In this document: positions 49,008-57,412 of the stretch, one piece after another
Layout of the letters: every line of letters starts with the position of its first letter
How positions within the stretch are numbered: position 1 is the stretch's first letter
Source: an uncultured Oscillospiraceae bacterium
Lineage (GTDB): Bacteria; Bacillota; Clostridia; Oscillospirales; Oscillospiraceae
Direction: 5' to 3'
Assembly (NCBI GenBank): GCA_910585815.1
Contig: CAJUFJ010000010.1
Span: 1 to 64,000 of the forward strand
DNA: 64,000 bases
Translations under genes and position numbers: made by a program
Notes under the pieces: model-generated
Database searches by the model: none
Told to the model about the DNA's origin: nothing
What the model saw: only the letters and a program-made list of their open reading frames with translations

Positions 49008-49958
49008 TCAGCTCAGACGGATGACGGACAGGTTCGCGCCGCCGGAGCCGGGCAGCAGGGTGATATTGGCGAGAGGGCCAAACATCTGAAGGGATACGGT
49101 GGACCCGGCGGTCAGATCCACAATGATCTCCGCGGAAAAATGACTCCTGAGCACCGTGGGTGGCACCGCAATGGATGGCGCTATGACGGAGGCCGGGTCG
49201 GCCTTGTTGTTGATCATCAGACGCGTGCCGGCATTGGAGGGCACGCTGGTGTTGACGTTGTAGGAGATCAGGTAGCGTCCCGTGGTGTTCACCGTGAGCT
49301 GCGTGCCGGTCGGGGTACTCTTGATATCCGAGGACTTCCGCATGACCTCACTCATGGGGATGACAGCGCCATCTGCCAACACACTGATGGTCTGGCCGCT
49401 GATGCTCGCCAAATAGGCGGAGGTGGCAGTGACGGGGAGACCGGCGGGACCGGTAGCGCCGGTGGGGCCAGTGGCCCCGGCAGCGCCGGTGGCGCCCGTG
49501 GCGCCGGTGGCACCGGCAGCACCCTGGGGCCCCTCCGGACCGGTGGCGCCAGTGGCGCCCGTAGCGCCGGTGGGGCCGGTGGCACCAGTGGGACCGGTGG
49601 CGCCCACGGGACCGCCGGCAGGACCGGTTGCGCCGGTGGGGCCGGTGGGGCCGGTGGGCCCCTGCATGGGGGAGGCTGCCAGTGCTCCCTGCATCTTCGC
49701 CTTCAGGAAGAGCTGGTTCTGCACGGCGGTCTCCAGCATGCTGCGGACGCTCTCGGTGGCGGTCAGCACGTCGCCCACCGTGGCAGAGGGGCCGCTGAGA
49801 CCGGGCAGGGTGCCCAGGATATATTGCAGCTTCTCGCCCTCAGCGTTGAGGATATGGCTCAGTCCGAGCTCCTCCATGGCGATGGAGGAGAGAATTTGAT
49901 TGACCGCGTTTTCACGCTCAATGGGGGGGTCAACTTTGGGAAAGCTGGGCAGAGACAT
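49008..49958 (-). CDS. Collagen-like (BclA-type) surface protein, copy 2
   Basis: A 316-residue paralogue lying 13 bases upstream of copy 1. It has the same N-terminal domain (FPKVDPPIERENAVNQI, SIAMEELGLSHILNAEGEKL), a longer Gly-X-Y tract of GPT/GAT triplets (~100-180) and a C1q/BclA-like end (TGRYLISYNVNTS, GTRLMINN). The ATG at 49958 follows AAAGGAG; the open frame upstream of it lacks similarity and is disregarded. The two genes are probably co-transcribed with the glycosyltransferase downstream. Confidence 0.85.
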   Translation of the reverse strand: MSLPSFPKVDPPIERENAVNQILSSIAMEELGLSHILNAEGEKLQYILGTLPGLSGPSATVGDVLTATESVRSMLETAVQNQLFLKAKMQGALAASPMQGPTGPTGPTGATGPAGGPVGATGPTGATGPTGATGATGATGPEGPQGAAGATGATGATGAAGATGPTGATGPAGLPVTATSAYLASISGQTISVLADGAVIPMSEVMRKSSDIKSTPTGTQLTVNTTGRYLISYNVNTSVPSNAGTRLMINNKADPASVIAPSIAVPPTVLRSHFSAEIIVDLTAGSTVSLQMFGPLANITLLPGSGGANLSVIRLS

Positions 49959-50187
49959 AATTGAGAATCTCCTTTCAATTTTAAAGCGCGCTGTGAATAT
50001 GTGGGTGCGGCAGCGGGGAGAAAACGCTCTGCCGCGCCGCATCCGAAATACTCTATGCCCCCGGCCGCCTGGGCGTTCCCGCCGGAACCAAAGGGGCTCC
50101 GGTGTCATAGGGTAGGACGGCGGCACGGATATCCTGCCGCACATTTCAGTCCCGGCCCTGCCGGGATGCGCTATGGAGTTTTTGAAT
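49959..50187. other. Divergent intergenic region between collagen-like copies 2 and 3
   Basis: 229 bases without a gene, carrying both promoters presumably. TTTTAAAGCGCGCTGTGAA and ATAGGGTAGGACGG stand out, but I cannot identify a confident promoter on either strand. Confidence 0.4.
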
Positions 50188-51075
50188 ATGTCTATGCCTT
50201 CCTTCCCCAAAAACGGGGCGGATATGACACGGGAAGAAGCTCTAACTATGATTATCGCCTGCATTGCCATGGAGGAGCTTGCCCTGAGTCATATTCTCAA
50301 CGCCGGGGGTGAACATCTGCAATTCATCCTGGGAACGCTGCCTGGAGTAAGTTCCAAGGATGTGCTGGCTGCCCACAAAAGCATCACTGCCCTGATAGAG
50401 GCGGTGACGCACAACCAGATGCTGCTGAAGAACAAGCTGGACCATGTGCTGGAGTTCGTCCCGCGTCCGCCCGAGCCGACCCAGCCGGCGTTCCCGGTTC
50501 AGCCCCCATCCCCGTCACAGCCCACGCAGCCGACTCCGCCGGCCCCGCCGCCCCCCTATGTCCCTGTGTGCCCGACGCCCTCCCCGCCGCAATACGCAGT
50601 CCCATGGCCTCCGGCCCGTCCAGCTCCATACCGGGTGCTGCCCTGCGCCAAAAGTGCCCTTCAGCTGGTTGGCCAGCGGGAGAGAATGCTGTGGGAACCG
50701 GACAGCCGCCTGTTCTGGCGGCAGCGGGGCCGCTCGGGACGGAACATCTGCTGGGACGGACGCGCCCCCGGGCAGGTCCAGCTGAACCCGGGAAAGAGCT
50801 ATGTGGTCCAGTACACATTGAATGTCTGTGCAATTTCTCCGGCAGAAGGGACCGGCAGAATCCTGCTCAGCCAATCGCCCTGCGGCGCATTCGCGGATAC
50901 GCCGCCGCTGTGCCTCCCCTTGCAGCGCCTGACACATGGGCCCCAAACCCTGCACCATGTCTCGGTGCTGCACCCCTGCGCAAGCTGTGGATGCGGGGCG
51001 GCGCTGTCGCTGGTGCTGGATTCGCAAACGCCCCTGTGCGTCGAACGGGCGTCGATGGACATTGTAGAACTTTAG
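50188..51075 (+). CDS. Surface-protein paralogue with Pro-rich linker in place of collagen tract
   Basis: A 295-residue protein. Its N-terminal ~90 residues match the two collagen-like neighbours (SFPKNGADMTREEAL, IACIAMEELALSHILNAGGE). A Pro-rich linker of ~65 residues (PPEPTQP, PPPPYVPV) replaces the Gly-X-Y tract. The C-terminal part differs too, with several cysteines (CASCGCGAALSLVLDSQTP) and a beta-type pattern. The shared N-terminal domain may be an assembly or attachment module. I chose the ATG at 50188 by homology with copies 1 and 2. Confidence 0.75.
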   Translation: MSMPSFPKNGADMTREEALTMIIACIAMEELALSHILNAGGEHLQFILGTLPGVSSKDVLAAHKSITALIEAVTHNQMLLKNKLDHVLEFVPRPPEPTQPAFPVQPPSPSQPTQPTPPAPPPPYVPVCPTPSPPQYAVPWPPARPAPYRVLPCAKSALQLVGQRERMLWEPDSRLFWRQRGRSGRNICWDGRAPGQVQLNPGKSYVVQYTLNVCAISPAEGTGRILLSQSPCGAFADTPPLCLPLQRLTHGPQTLHHVSVLHPCASCGCGAALSLVLDSQTPLCVERASMDIVEL

Positions 51076-51082
51076 CGAAAAA

Positions 51083-51114
51083 CCCGAAAGCCTTGATGCG
51101 TCAAGGCTTTCGGG
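51083..51114. terminator. Perfect hairpin after copy 3
   Basis: CCCGAAAGCCTTGA / TCAAGGCTTTCGGG, 14 base pairs, TGCG loop. It lacks a T-run on the plus strand but has AAAAA on the left, so the stronger termination direction would be minus. Confidence 0.5.
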
Positions 51115-51207
51115 CAAAGAACGCCCCCGCCCGATGGAAACGGCTGACCGCGGCCTGTACCAGTCAGGCAGGTCATGCCGCTTGGGCGCGGGAGAGGAGG
51201 GCTGTAC

Positions 51208-51492
51208 ATGAAAGTGATCATTAGTGCGGACACATTGATTGCGCTGGCGGAGCTGTTGACCGCTTTGGGCGTGATCGGCGGCGTGATCCTCTGGTGCATC
51301 AAGTTTGTTCAGCGGAGCAGGCGGCAGAATGAGGAGCTGAAGGCGATCCGCCGGGAGCAGACCCTGATCTGCTATGGACTGCTGGCCTGTCTTCAGGGGC
51401 TGAAGGAGCAGGGCTGCAACGGCCCGGTCACCGAAGCCATGAACCGGATAGAGGAACACCTCAATCAGGCCGCGCACGATGAAGAAGGGTGA
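51208..51492 (+). CDS. Small membrane protein of phage lysis-type cassettes
   Basis: A 94-residue protein with one membrane helix (ALAELLTALGVIGGVILWCIKFV) followed by an amphipathic coil (RRQNEELKAIRREQTLICYGLLACLQGL). Proteins of this type commonly precede holins in Firmicute prophages and are often misannotated as ABC permeases. The ATG at 51208 follows AGAGGAGG. The holin gene starts 23 bases downstream. Confidence 0.65.
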   Translation: MKVIISADTLIALAELLTALGVIGGVILWCIKFVQRSRRQNEELKAIRREQTLICYGLLACLQGLKEQGCNGPVTEAMNRIEEHLNQAAHDEEG

Positions 51493-51515
51493 GCGTTGGA
51501 AAGGAGCGGTAAATT

Positions 51516-51809
51516 ATGAATCAGATCGACTGGAAACGTAAGTTGAGTTCACGTAAGCTGTGGGCGGCCATAGCGGGTATCGTTACCGGGCTGGCGATGG
51601 TGTTTAAGCTGGATGAGAGCACCATCAGCTCGGTGGCGGGCGCGGTGGTGTCTGTGGCTTCTGTGGTGACCTATATCATCACTGAGGGTAAGGTGGATGC
51701 GGAAAATGTTAAGAAAACGGTGGAGAAGACGGGAAATTACCCCGAAGCTCTGAAAACGTCCGGTTTGAACGCGGTCCAAAATACAGCGGGATCGGTGCAG
51801 GGGGAATAA
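51516..51809 (+). CDS. Phage-type holin
   Basis: A 97-residue protein that begins MNQIDWKRKLSSRKLWAAIAG and has two hydrophobic segments and a charged C-terminus, matching the phi LC3-type phage holin family (PF04531). Holins form membrane pores that release endolysin. No endolysin follows; an IS256-family element begins about 45 bases downstream instead, which may have displaced or separated it. Confidence 0.8.
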   Translation: MNQIDWKRKLSSRKLWAAIAGIVTGLAMVFKLDESTISSVAGAVVSVASVVTYIITEGKVDAENVKKTVEKTGNYPEALKTSGLNAVQNTAGSVQGE

Positions 51810-51854
51810 GTTGACAGGCTGGAGCAAAAAGCTTGTAGTCCTTGAAACACAAGG

Positions 51855-53202
51855 GATAAGGTAGAATAAGTTTCGCAAAAAGGAAAAGAGACATAGTTTG
51901 CAGTCGTCTGGTAGAATGAAGTTACCACACACCATTCTGAAAGGAGACAGCAAACTATGTCCGAGAAGATTGTACAGCTAAATGAGGAAGTAATCAAGGG
52001 TCAGATCAAGGAGCTTGTGCGCGGCAGCGTGGAGGAAACGCTCAATGAACTGCTGGAGGCAGAGGCGGAGAAGCTGACACAGGCGGCGCGGTACGAGCGC
52101 AATGAGCAGCGGCAGGGGTACCGCAGTGGCCACTACAGCCGTAATCTTACCACGACTTCCGGGGATGTCACCCTGAAGGTGCCCAAACTCAAGGGAATCT
52201 CTTTTGAGACTGCTATCATTGAGCGGTACCGCCGCCGGGAGAGCAGTGTGGAGGAAGCGCTCATAGAGATGTACCTGGCCGGTGTATCGGTGCGGCGTGT
52301 GGAGGACATCACCGAGGCTCTGTGGGGCAGTAAAGTATCACCAGCCACCATCAGTGAGTTGAACAAGAAAGCCTATGTTCACATTGAGGCTTGGCGGAAC
52401 CGGCCCTTGCAGGGCGGCAGATATCCCTACGTCTATGTGGACGGAATCTATCTGCGGCGGAACTGGGGCGGAGAGTATGAAAATGTGGCGATACTGGTGG
52501 CGATTGCGGTAAATGAGGACGGATACCGTGAAGTTTTGGGCGCCGCCGAGGGGATGAAGGAGGATAAGGCCAGCTGGGTCAGCTTCTTCCAGTGGCTGCG
52601 TGGCCGCGGCTTGGACGGCGTCAGACTGGTGGTTGGGGACAAGTGTCTTGGTATGCTGGAGGCTGTGGGAGAAGTGTTCCCGGAAGCCAAATACCAGCGC
52701 TGCACTGTCCACTTTTACCGCAACGTGTTCTCTGTAACGCCTCGTTCCAAGGTAAAGCTGGTGGCGAAGATGCTCAAGGCGATCCATGCCCAGGAGAACA
52801 AGAAGGCTGCCCGGGAGAAGGCAAAAGCCGTGGTGGAGGAACTGCGTTCCATGAAACTGAAAGAGACTGCCAGGAAGGTAGAAGATGGCATTGAAGAAAC
52901 GCTTACCTACTGCGATTTTCCCAGCGAATACTGGACGTGCATCCGTACCAATAATGTCATAGAACGGCTTAACAGGGAAATCCGCCGCCGCACTCGGGTG
53001 GTGGGCTCTTTCCCGGATGGCAACTCCGCCCTCATGTTGGTCTGTGCCAGGCTGCGCCATGTTGCCGGCACTCAGTGGGGCAACAAGAAGTACATGAATA
53101 TGAGGTACCTGAAAGCTGCTCTGAAGGACACCTCTATTGTCGGCTGACTTCATTCCGACCAGAGTCTGCATACTAATTTGCGAAATAATCTTGACACTAC
53201 CC
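51855..53202 (+). mobile_element. IS256-family insertion sequence
   Basis: Encloses the transposase gene. The ends share the inverted motif around TTTCGCAAA (51871-51879 and its complement at 53176-53184) with similar outer A/T-rich sequence and a matching CAG..CTGGT..GAATGAAG inner segment near both ends. End coordinates are approximate to a few bases; no clear target duplication was seen. Confidence 0.75.
51957..53147 (+). CDS. IS256-family (Mutator) transposase
   Basis: A 396-residue transposase of the DDE type. It has a conserved N-terminal helical region (ELVRGSVEETLNELLEAEAEKL), the GYRSGHYSR motif, YVDGIYLRR as the first Asp region, VVGDKCLGM as the second, and a C-terminal NNVIERLNREIRRRTRVVGSFP block with the Glu. 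The open frame is intact, so the element may still be active. Codon use differs from the surrounding genes, consistent with transfer. AAAGGAG precedes the ATG. Confidence 0.95.
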   Translation: MSEKIVQLNEEVIKGQIKELVRGSVEETLNELLEAEAEKLTQAARYERNEQRQGYRSGHYSRNLTTTSGDVTLKVPKLKGISFETAIIERYRRRESSVEEALIEMYLAGVSVRRVEDITEALWGSKVSPATISELNKKAYVHIEAWRNRPLQGGRYPYVYVDGIYLRRNWGGEYENVAILVAIAVNEDGYREVLGAAEGMKEDKASWVSFFQWLRGRGLDGVRLVVGDKCLGMLEAVGEVFPEAKYQRCTVHFYRNVFSVTPRSKVKLVAKMLKAIHAQENKKAAREKAKAVVEELRSMKLKETARKVEDGIEETLTYCDFPSEYWTCIRTNNVIERLNREIRRRTRVVGSFPDGNSALMLVCARLRHVAGTQWGNKKYMNMRYLKAALKDTSIVG

Positions 53203-53454
53203 GGTTGCGGGTTCGTCATCAAACGGACCTGTGTGCATGATTTGAACACACAATCCTTCATCAATCGTAAGGTATTCTGCAGATGAACAATCCAGCTTTT
53301 TCTTTCTGGTCGCCGTCTCAAGCGCCCAATCAAAGTCTTCTTTTGACACAAAATCTAGCAGGCGAATGACAGAAATCCAGTTAAAATCGAATTTATCAGA
53401 GTAGTCTACACCATTGACATCGTCCTGCCAGCAAAATCCCTCAAGAGGTGGCAA
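53197..53454 (-). pseudogene. GyrI-like domain protein remnant between two insertion sequences
   Basis: A fragment of about 85 codons. Residues IRLLDFVSKEDFDWALETATRKKK and LCVQIMHTGPFDDEPAT match the C-terminal part of GyrI-like small-molecule-binding proteins. It begins abruptly at the IS982-family end (53453), where only a TTG inside the repeat could serve as start, and it stops inside the IS256-family end, just after EPAT. Both ends of the gene are therefore lost. The N-terminal half is not found beyond the IS982 element, so a deletion accompanied insertion. Confidence 0.75.
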
Positions 53455-54387
53455 TCAATAGTAGAAAAACAATAAAAACATACAAAAAGCAAGAGAAGAA
53501 AAGACCTGAAAAAACGAACGTAGGAAGCGGATTGGATAGCGGGATTTAATCTGCAGCCAATTGAAAAAAGACTCAACAGGTTGTCTGGAAGAAGCAACCG
53601 AGGAGTTAAAGCAGTCACCAGAAGATAAAATATCCGTCGGTTTTTTCTTTCTGGGCGTAATAAGTCCAATTGCCCGGTTATCCCGAAGTGCAGCTTTCCA
53701 GGCGGCGTCGGTGTATGCACGGTCGGCAAAGAGTTTTCCGTTGGCAACAGGAGCACAATCCAAATCAATTTGTTTGGCAGCCCAGAGGTCGCAAAGAGAG
53801 GCCTGGCTGATTTGAAACGCACACGGAATGGGCAGTTTTCCTGGCCGAAGCATCACAAAGGCGTGGAGCTTAATTTCATGATACCACTCTTTGCGTATGG
53901 CATTGTAGTACTTGTTGCACAGCGGTTTTCCGACCTTGGCCCCGGTGCTGTAGGAACGTCTTGCCAGCATAATTGGGTAGGAATCCACTGCATAGCAAGG
54001 GGAATCCTCGCTGCGAGCTTGAATTGCTTCCAGCCAAATTTCCGATAAAGCCCGAAATGCTCCAGCAATACGGTTCAATCTGCGGCAAAATGCCTGGTAG
54101 CTGGGCAGAGCCGGAAACCACCTGAAAAGATTACTTTTCGTGTAGTTATAGATCGCTTTCCGCGTCAACAATTGCTGTCTTTTGCCCCACAGATAGACTG
54201 TAATCAACTCCTCATCTGTAAGTTGGGGACAATTGTTGTTGCTTTGGCGTTGTAATTCTTCTCTAAATCTGCTATCATTGCATTGGCAAATGGTGCAGTA
54301 TAATTCGATGAGTTTGTTTTTCACAAATCTATTCTCATCCTTTTTGTACCATTTGTCTTTGTTTTTCTTCGCTTTCTACTATTGATT
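53453..54387 (-). mobile_element. IS982-family insertion sequence
   Basis: Perfect 15-base inverted ends AATCAATAGTAGAAA (53453-53467) and TTTCTACTATTGATT (54373-54387) enclose a transposase gene. The element is about 935 bases, the usual size for the family, and clearly more AT-rich than the region. No target duplication is visible. Confidence 0.9.
53455..54324 (-). CDS. IS982-family transposase
   Basis: A 289-residue DDE transposase. The visible catalytic segments are YAVDSYPIML (Asp), KLFADRAYTD (Asp) and SRQPVESFFNWL (Glu), which is the IS982 pattern. The N-terminus contains LTDEELITVYLWGKRQ, also typical. Frame intact. Rich in AT codons. It overlaps the left inverted repeat at its 3' end. 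Confidence 0.92.
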   Translation of the reverse strand: MKNKLIELYCTICQCNDSRFREELQRQSNNNCPQLTDEELITVYLWGKRQQLLTRKAIYNYTKSNLFRWFPALPSYQAFCRRLNRIAGAFRALSEIWLEAIQARSEDSPCYAVDSYPIMLARRSYSTGAKVGKPLCNKYYNAIRKEWYHEIKLHAFVMLRPGKLPIPCAFQISQASLCDLWAAKQIDLDCAPVANGKLFADRAYTDAAWKAALRDNRAIGLITPRKKKPTDILSSGDCFNSSVASSRQPVESFFNWLQIKSRYPIRFLRSFFQVFSSLAFCMFLLFFYY

Positions 54388-54402
54388 CGCACTTTCAAGC
54401 AA

Positions 54403-55653
54403 TTAAGTAGACAAATCAACATCGTCCCAGCCGCACATCTCGTCGCAGCCGGCCAGCCAGAACAGGGCCCGGTGGCGCTCCATGACCACGCCCTCCTCCA
54501 GCTCCTGGGGGGCGGGCATATTCATCACCCGGGCGTCCACGCAGGCCCAGTGGAGCCGGTAAATCAGGTCGGCCTGGTCCAGCAGTTCCTTCCGGGGGTG
54601 CAGTCTGGCCGCCGCCGTCAGCTCCTCCATGGAGGGGTACTCCCGCATGATCCGGACGGACTCGGGCACGTCGCAGATGCGGGTGGGCCAGAACAGGTCG
54701 TCAGTGAGGCCCAGGGCCCACTCCATCACCCACAGATTCTCATACTGCCAGGCGTACTGGATTTGGGTCTGCTCGGTGGAATTGGGGTCGTCCAGATAGG
54801 CCTTCTCGTCGGGGGAGAAAAACCCTTCCGCCCCGTAGCCCTCAATGATGGGGTCTACAAATTCCCGGCTCTCCTCATAGGACATGTGCTCCCCCACCCG
54901 GCACTCGGAGTACAGCGACACAATAAGCAGGGCCGCCGCCCGGCCGCAGACCTCCTCCAGGGTGCGGCCCGGCTCCTCCGCCCGCTCCCACAGCAGGGGC
55001 AGCCAGGGGGTGACGTAGATGTGCCGGTCCCGCAGCAGGTCCATGGAGCGGTCCCGCCGCTCGATGTACTCCGGGAGTGCGTCCTCGGCCCAGCTCCCCG
55101 GGATGGGGACCTCAGAGGGCATGTAGTACTCCAGCTCGCTCTTGCCCGCCTTGTCCAGAATGACCTGGCCCTTGCTGTTGCGCAGGGTCATGCCGTCCCC
55201 GAAGGTGATGACCCCTTGGAGCTTCTCTGTGATTTCCAGAAGGGGCTCCATCACCTGTTTTTCCTTCTCCCGGGTCTCCGCCGGACTGGCGCTGTCGAAG
55301 GAGTAGACGACCTGGATCAGGCTCTTGCACTGGCGCAGGTGGTAAAACAGGTTGCGCTTAATCTCCACCAGCCCGGTCTGGTTTTGGTAGACGTATCCCG
55401 CCACCCCCTCCAGCTGGTTTTTGGCGTATTCCCCGTTCTCCCCCTCGTCATCGGGACAGGTGGCCAGCAGGATGATCTCCATATCATCCTGCACCAGGGT
55501 GATATTGTTCCGGTCGCCCTTATGCTCAATGTGGAACAGCTCCTCTACCCGGTCCAGCGCCTTCCGGGGGGCGGGCTCCGGGCAGAACAGCATCGCCGCC
55601 CCCTTCACCCGCTGGGGGTCCTTAGGCTTCTTCAATTTGTCGAACAGTCCCAT
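54403..55653 (-). CDS. DUF4272-domain protein
   Basis: A 416-residue soluble protein. The C-terminal half contains the DUF4272 pattern: RAAALLIVSLYSECRVG, YAWQYENLWVMEWALGLTDDLFWPTRICDVPES and the late VDARVMNMPAP. The N-terminal ~190 residues are an alpha/beta domain of unknown type (ITLVQDDMEIILLATCPDDEGE, LFYHLRQCKSLIQVVYSFD). Function unknown. Start by GAAACGCT/GGAGG upstream. It follows the DUF4250 gene with 12 bases between and heads toward the IS982 element. Confidence 0.8.
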   Translation of the reverse strand: MGLFDKLKKPKDPQRVKGAAMLFCPEPAPRKALDRVEELFHIEHKGDRNNITLVQDDMEIILLATCPDDEGENGEYAKNQLEGVAGYVYQNQTGLVEIKRNLFYHLRQCKSLIQVVYSFDSASPAETREKEKQVMEPLLEITEKLQGVITFGDGMTLRNSKGQVILDKAGKSELEYYMPSEVPIPGSWAEDALPEYIERRDRSMDLLRDRHIYVTPWLPLLWERAEEPGRTLEEVCGRAAALLIVSLYSECRVGEHMSYEESREFVDPIIEGYGAEGFFSPDEKAYLDDPNSTEQTQIQYAWQYENLWVMEWALGLTDDLFWPTRICDVPESVRIMREYPSMEELTAAARLHPRKELLDQADLIYRLHWACVDARVMNMPAPQELEEGVVMERHRALFWLAGCDEMCGWDDVDLST

Positions 55654-55665
55654 AGCGTTTCCTCC

Positions 55666-55839
55666 TTACAGAAAACGGTTTTTGTCCTCGTCGTAGGTAT
55701 AGCCCACGGTCTCCAGCCTGCGGACAAGCTCCTCCCGGTCAGCGTCCAGGTCGTCGCACAGGGCGTCCAGGCTGGAATACTCGTCCCGGAGCTTGGTGTT
55801 GACATAGCTGAGTAAAATTATGGGGTCCTGAGGAAACAT
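55666..55839 (-). CDS. DUF4250-domain protein
   Basis: A 57-residue protein: MFPQDPIILLSYVNTKLRDE at the start, then SSLDALCDDLDADREELV and VGYTYDEDKNRF. This matches the small DUF4250 family of Firmicutes almost end to end. Function unknown. AAGGAGG precedes the ATG by 7 bases, and the gene sits tightly between its neighbours. Confidence 0.85.
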   Translation of the reverse strand: MFPQDPIILLSYVNTKLRDEYSSLDALCDDLDADREELVRRLETVGYTYDEDKNRFL

Positions 55840-55851
55840 GGAAAAACCTCC

Positions 55852-56376
55852 TTACTTGGGCCGCTCCAGGCCCAAAACATCGTAGTATTCGTCGGAAAAT
55901 TCCAGCTCCGATGGGTCGAAACTGGTCTGGAGGGCTTTTACTTTCTCAAAGGGGTCGGCGGGGGTCAGGTCGAACTCCCGGGCAATGACAGACAGAACGG
56001 CATCCGTTCGGGCCGCGTATTCTGCACGTTCGCGCTCCATTTCCACCAGGTCGCTGCGGAAGCTTTCCTCTGACATCCCATAAAGCAGGGCAAGGGTGCT
56101 GGAACCACGGCAATAGAGAACAAAAGAGAGGAACTCCCGGAAGTCGCCCCCTACAGGCAGGACATACTTCCCCTCCCCGCTCCAGGGGTCCACGCAGAAT
56201 ACCCGTTCATCCCCGGGCAGGATGACAAAGTGGATGCCATCCCAGCCCAAGCAGCCCACACATTCCGCCCCCACAGGGGTACAGAAGTAATCAAAATCTT
56301 CTCCCCCATCTGGAAGATCAACGGCATAAAAATCAATGTCCAGCGCCCGGAAACGCTTTAAATCGTCCTTGGTCAT
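55852..56376 (-). CDS. Hypothetical protein, possibly SUKH-like
   Basis: A 174-residue acidic soluble protein. The central run CVGCLGWDGIHFVILPGDERVFCVDPW followed by GDFREFLSFVLYCRG is reminiscent of SUKH/SMI1-type immunity proteins, but the match is weak. The ATG at 56376 follows AAAGGAAT. Same operon direction and tight spacing as its neighbours. Confidence 0.5.
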   Translation of the reverse strand: MTKDDLKRFRALDIDFYAVDLPDGGEDFDYFCTPVGAECVGCLGWDGIHFVILPGDERVFCVDPWSGEGKYVLPVGGDFREFLSFVLYCRGSSTLALLYGMSEESFRSDLVEMERERAEYAARTDAVLSVIAREFDLTPADPFEKVKALQTSFDPSELEFSDEYYDVLGLERPK

Positions 56377-56402
56377 GGCATTTATTCCTTTCACAGGCGA
56401 AC

Positions 56403-57143
56403 TCAATAGTTTACCTTGTCGCTCATATAGCACAGGGTGGCCGATTCAAACTCCCTGGCCCATTCTTCGGTACAGAAGAAAATGATTTCACCCTGTCCCC
56501 CGTCTGTGGCGTAGAAACGCTTTTCTACACTAAGCTCCTCCAGACAGCGGTTCACCTCGTTCCGGATGTGTGTATCCAGCCAGTCGCCCATAAATTCCGC
56601 TTCGAAACGACATTCTTTTCCGTTCAGCTTGAAACGGACATCCACCGTTCCGCCCCGATTCTCGAAATTTGCTTTGCTATAGTCTGTCGTGACATCGCTG
56701 AAGGTCAGTTCTCCCTCAGAGATAGACTGCAATCCTTTAAGGTAAATCTGATACATGCCCTCCACGTCAAAAAACTCGCAATCGTAGGCGTAAATCTGGC
56801 TGGAGGAAGGCGTCCAGGTGTAACTCTCATAGTCATAGACACCGCTCCCCTCCACCTCTAAGGGCAGCATATACTCAAATCCGAAAGAATTCTTCTCTTT
56901 GCATTCTTTCTCATATTCCCGCATAGAGGCAATCGTTTCTTCTGAGAGGGTCAACCCCAGTTCAGTCAACACCTTGATCTGTTCGTCCGCAGAGACAGGT
57001 CCACGCTCATTTTGCTGCTCCAGCAGTTCCATATAATGGTCCATATACTCCTTGTTTCCTTCCGCATAATCCATTCCTCCATTCGGAGGGGCCCAGCTAT
57101 AGAAATTAAACAGCAAAAATAGTGTCAGTATAATTTTATCCAT
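56403..57143 (-). CDS. Hypothetical secreted or membrane-anchored protein
   Basis: A 246-residue protein with a short hydrophobic N-terminus (MDKIILTLFLLFNFYSW) that could be a signal or anchor. The rest is an acidic alpha/beta chain (YMDHYMELLEQQNERG, TELGLTLSEETIASMREYE) with no recognised domain. Base composition is closer to AT than the flanking housekeeping genes. It lies 8 bases after the ribbon-helix-helix-like gene. Confidence 0.55.
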   Translation of the reverse strand: MDKIILTLFLLFNFYSWAPPNGGMDYAEGNKEYMDHYMELLEQQNERGPVSADEQIKVLTELGLTLSEETIASMREYEKECKEKNSFGFEYMLPLEVEGSGVYDYESYTWTPSSSQIYAYDCEFFDVEGMYQIYLKGLQSISEGELTFSDVTTDYSKANFENRGGTVDVRFKLNGKECRFEAEFMGDWLDTHIRNEVNRCLEELSVEKRFYATDGGQGEIIFFCTEEWAREFESATLCYMSDKVNY

Positions 57144-57151
57144 ACCGCCGC

Positions 57152-57397
57152 CTAATCCTCCAGGGGAATCTCAATCTCCCCGTTTTTACACTCATAGTCC
57201 TCGATATAGCGCTGTATCACAAACTCAATGAAATTATTCATGGAGCGCTGCTCCCTGGTTGAAATCACTTTCACTTTTTCATAGATCGTTTCATTCAGGC
57301 GCAACCCTGTCTGGATTTTGTTGGTCGCCATTTGGTAGCACTCCTCGTCCACCCTGGTCAGAGCATTGTGCATCATCAGGGGGGCCTGGGGAAGCAT
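57152..57397 (-). CDS. Ribbon-helix-helix (Arc-like) small protein
   Basis: An 81-residue protein. Residues 23-70 (TNKIQTGLRLNETIYEKVKVISTREQRSMNNFIEFVIQRYIEDYE) form a beta strand plus two helices, the Arc/MetJ DNA-binding fold. Two starts are possible: ATG 57397 with GGGAGG upstream, or ATG 57331 with GAGGAG and a length more usual for Arc-like proteins. Its role is probably as a local regulator of the minus-strand cluster; inferred. Confidence 0.65.
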   Translation of the reverse strand: MLPQAPLMMHNALTRVDEECYQMATNKIQTGLRLNETIYEKVKVISTREQRSMNNFIEFVIQRYIEDYECKNGEIEIPLED

Positions 57398-57412
57398 AGA
57401 AAAACCTCCCAA

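Noticed and set aside
48490..49680. Repetitive GGN-CC tracts in the collagen genes as a possible satellite or CRISPR-like array
   Set aside because: Period of 9 bases encoding Gly-X-Y triplets in a clear reading frame; explained as collagen-like protein.
48001..51809. Complete prophage
   Set aside because: Only holin-type genes are present; no integrase, capsid, terminase or endolysin genes are found in the window.
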